Assembly (NCBI GenBank): GCA_021772595.1
Contig: JAJFLS010000296.1
Coordinates: 1 to 7,619 of the forward strand
From: Opitutales bacterium
Lineage (GTDB): Bacteria; Verrucomicrobiota; Verrucomicrobiia; Opitutales; Opitutaceae
Length of the DNA stretch: 7,619 nt
Direction of reading: 5' to 3'
In this document: piece by piece, positions 6,171-7,619 of the stretch
Position numbering within the stretch: position 1 is the stretch's first letter
Layout: the number at the start of each line of letters is the position of its first letter
The notes under the pieces: model-generated
Told to the model about the DNA's origin: nothing
Database searches by the model: none
Seen by the model: the letters and a program-made list of their open reading frames with translations, nothing else
Made by a program: the position numbers and the translations under genes

Positions 6171-6196
6171 GCTCGGGGCGGCGCCCGAGCGCTACC
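6171..6196 (-). repeat. REP-like hairpin with a GTAG tetranucleotide
   Basis: The stem is GCTCGGG (6171-6177) against CCCGAGC (6184-6190), perfect over 7 bp with a GCGGCG loop. On the minus strand GTAG (6195-6192) immediately precedes the stem, as in REP elements. There is no T-run on either side, so it is not a typical terminator. Confidence 0.5.
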
Positions 6197-6268
6197 TTTC
6201 GAGTGAAGCTCGAGTATTGGGTAGGCTCTGGGGGCGTTCCGGATTAATGATGGGGTATATTGCATTTA

Positions 6269-6316
6269 TTGGGCACTACGGCGAAAAAGTACTAAAATTG
6301 TTCCAATAATTACAAT
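6269..6316 (+). promoter_or_regulatory. Candidate promoter and overlapping operator-like palindrome for the Gfo/Idh/MocA gene
   Basis: A weak sigma-70-like pair, TTGGGC at 6269-6274 and TAAAAT at 6293-6298, has an 18-bp spacer. ATTGT at 6297-6301 and ACAAT at 6312-6316 form a 20-bp inverted repeat with a 10-bp centre, overlapping the end of the -10 box, where a repressor could block transcription. The region is AT-rich compared with its surroundings. Neither element matches a consensus I recognise, and the start codon is about 60 bp downstream. Confidence 0.25.
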
Positions 6317-6377
6317 CGATTTCGACGAGAAATGAGCGACAATGTAGCTCCCGAAATATCCCCTAAGATCGAATTTT

Positions 6378-7508
6378 ATGTCTGATAAAATAAACGTCGC
6401 TCTCGTTGGGCTCGGCTTCGGAGCCGAGTTCATTCCGATTTACGAAAAACATCCGAACGCGAATATCGCGGGGATTTGCCAGCGGAACGAGGAGTCGTTG
6501 AGCAAGATTGGCGACGAATTCGGGATCGACCCGTCGAAGCGATACACGTCGTACGAAGCGCTTCTCGAAGATCCGGATGTCGACGCGGTGCATATTAATA
6601 CACCTATCGGGAGTCACGGGCCGCATTCGATCCAGGCATTGAAAGCGGGCAAGCACGTGGCGTGTACGGTCCCGATGTCGACGACGGTGGAAGAGTGCCG
6701 GGAGATTTGCGAGCTGTGCGAGGAGACGGGATTGACCTACATGATGATGGAAACGGTGGTGTATAGCCGGGAGTTTCTTTTCGTTAAAGAGCTGTTCGAC
6801 AAGGGGGAGCTGGGACGTATCCAGTATCTACAGTCGAGTCACCAGCAGGACATGGCCGGATGGCCGAGCTACTGGGACGGCTTGCCGCCGATGCACTATG
6901 CGACGCATTGCGTGGGGCCCGTGCTCGCGCTGCAACGCAATCGGGCGGAAACGCTGTCGTGTTTCGGATCAGGTCGTATTCAGGAGGAGATGATCGGTAT
7001 CCACGGTTCGCCGTTCGCTATAGAATCTTGTCAGGTGACTTTCAAAGATTCCGACGTGTCGGGTCGAATCATAAGATCGCTGTATAATACGGCGCGGCAG
7101 TATCGAGAAAGCTTTGACGCCTATGGTTCGAAAAAGAGCTACGAGTGGCCGCTCGTGGAAGGCGAGAATCCGGTCATCCATACGATTGGCAAACCGGAGC
7201 CGGAGATCCCCGAGCGGGTGGAAGTTCCCGATTACGCGCATTTGCTTCCCAAGGAGATCCAGCCGTTCACGGGTCGAGGGGTTTATGATTCCGACGACAA
7301 GCAGCATCGGTCGTTCACGCAAGGCGGAGGGCATGGCGGCTCGCATCCGCATTTGGTGCACGAGTTTGTGAGCTCCTTGCTGGAGAAGCGGGCTCCGTAT
7401 CCGAATGGTCCGGAGTCGGCGAATATAACGTGCGTTGGGATTCTCGCTCACGAGTCCGCTATGGAAGGGGGAGCGCTGAAGCAAATGCCGGAGTTTACGC
7501 TGAAATAG
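6378..7508 (+). CDS. Gfo/Idh/MocA-family oxidoreductase with non-canonical TVP in place of EKP
   Basis: This 376-aa cytoplasmic protein has an N-terminal Rossmann fold with the dinucleotide-binding motif GLGFGAEF at 11-18, followed by the family's strand order up to AVHINTPIGSHGPHSIQAL (70-88). The second, alpha/beta substrate domain follows from about 125. At 96-100 the sequence is CTVPM where the family normally has E-K-P, so the usual catalytic/cofactor lysine is a valine at 98. The downstream active-site region reads MHYATHCVGP at 172-181 where many members have D-x-x-x-H, keeping H177. I recall similar TVP-type members in related bacteria, so this is probably a subfamily trait and not damage; the protein is otherwise intact. 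Such enzymes oxidise or reduce sugars, inositols or sugar acids with NAD(P). The substrate is unknown. The ATG at 6378 has no Shine-Dalgarno motif. It follows araC by 421 bp of repeat-rich DNA and probably has its own promoter. Confidence 0.93.
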   Translation: MSDKINVALVGLGFGAEFIPIYEKHPNANIAGICQRNEESLSKIGDEFGIDPSKRYTSYEALLEDPDVDAVHINTPIGSHGPHSIQALKAGKHVACTVPMSTTVEECREICELCEETGLTYMMMETVVYSREFLFVKELFDKGELGRIQYLQSSHQQDMAGWPSYWDGLPPMHYATHCVGPVLALQRNRAETLSCFGSGRIQEEMIGIHGSPFAIESCQVTFKDSDVSGRIIRSLYNTARQYRESFDAYGSKKSYEWPLVEGENPVIHTIGKPEPEIPERVEVPDYAHLLPKEIQPFTGRGVYDSDDKQHRSFTQGGGHGGSHPHLVHEFVSSLLEKRAPYPNGPESANITCVGILAHESAMEGGALKQMPEFTLK

Positions 7509-7543
7509 TCATGAAGGATTCGAGTCTCGTTGCGCAAATGGCA

Positions 7544-7604
7544 GGGAGGACCGGCGCGGTCCACCCGAATAACACACAAGTAGGAGGGCCGACCCCGTCC
7601 ACCC
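7544..7604 (+). repeat. Two degenerate copies of a 22-nt GC-rich hairpin repeat
   Basis: Copies at 7545-7566 and 7583-7604 are identical at 18 of 22 positions, both ending GTCCACCC. Copy 1 forms a strong hairpin: a 6-bp stem of GGACCG with CGGTCC around GCG, extended by three G-C pairs beyond an A-A mismatch (7544-7566). Copy 2 is preceded by GTAG at 7580-7583 and folds less well. They lie 35 bp after the Gfo/Idh/MocA stop codon and look like REP sequences. The array could continue past the window edge. Confidence 0.6.
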
Positions 7605-7619
7605 AGCCCATGGTTGTGG

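Larger units (their letters stand above)
5957..6377. other. 421-bp gene-free stretch between araC and the oxidoreductase gene
   Basis: The gap holds the 146-bp inverted-repeat element (5982-6127), the GTAG hairpin (6171-6196), a 5-bp stem TCGAG-TGAAG-CTCGA around 6200-6214, and an AT-rich segment from about 6240 with the candidate promoter. I see no coding region: open frames across the inverted repeat have no recognisable domain. Confidence 0.7.

Noticed and set aside
6171..6196. Rho-independent terminator for araC
   Set aside because: The stem is about 215 bp after the stop and is followed by mixed sequence, with no U-tract on either strand.
7511..7619. Open frame starting two bases after the oxidoreductase stop and running off the edge
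   Set aside because: It reads straight through the two hairpin repeats and has no recognisable protein features; it is more likely intergenic.

Overview
The window looks like chromosomal DNA from a Verrucomicrobia/PVC-type bacterium. The main evidence is a secreted protein that joins a ThuA-like domain to a 'PVC-type' dehydrogenase domain, an architecture typical of Planctomycetes, Verrucomicrobia and Lentisphaerae. Supporting signs are a divergent sugar-type Gfo/Idh/MocA oxidoreductase, an AraC regulator, leaders without Shine-Dalgarno motifs, and repeat-rich intergenic spaces. The assignment is an inference from gene content; no taxonomic marker gene is present.

Layout. Four genes run leftward on the minus strand: a UPF0261/Tm-1-like protein (3623-4825), a small cupin (3077-3508), a TIM-barrel PEP-hydrolase-like enzyme (2068-2934), and the ThuA-PVC dehydrogenase gene, which starts at 2015 and runs off the left edge (671 codons visible). 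Two genes run rightward: an AraC-family regulator (5084-5956) and a Gfo/Idh/MocA oxidoreductase (6378-7508). The minus-strand group and araC diverge from a 258-bp region, so the regulator may control the operon. The UPF0261 and TIM-barrel proteins correspond to the two halves of the plant Tm-1 protein, encoded separately here with the cupin between them. With an AraC switch, a cupin, an oxidoreductase and a secreted ThuA/dehydrogenase protein, the set looks like a catabolic or modification locus for a carbohydrate-like or small carboxylate substrate. The substrate cannot be read from the sequence.

The spaces between genes are unusually structured. Two long inverted repeats flank the cupin gene. 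They have different core motifs (CGCAGAT and CACGGAT) but the same layout: three motifs per arm, spaced 9 and 10 nt, mirrored in the other arm. Each begins a few bases after a stop codon, and neither is followed by a T-run. Three of the four minus-strand leaders hold degenerate 7-nt tandem repeats. A 146-bp MITE-like element with 31-bp inverted arms follows araC. REP-like hairpins with a nearby GTAG tetranucleotide occur at about 4861-4930, 6171-6196 and 7544-7604. An octamer direct repeat with 10-bp spacing abuts the araC start codon.

No rRNA, tRNA, CRISPR array, transposase or prophage gene was seen. The best candidates for something undescribed are the paired 9/10-spaced inverted repeats and the split Tm-1/cupin gene trio.
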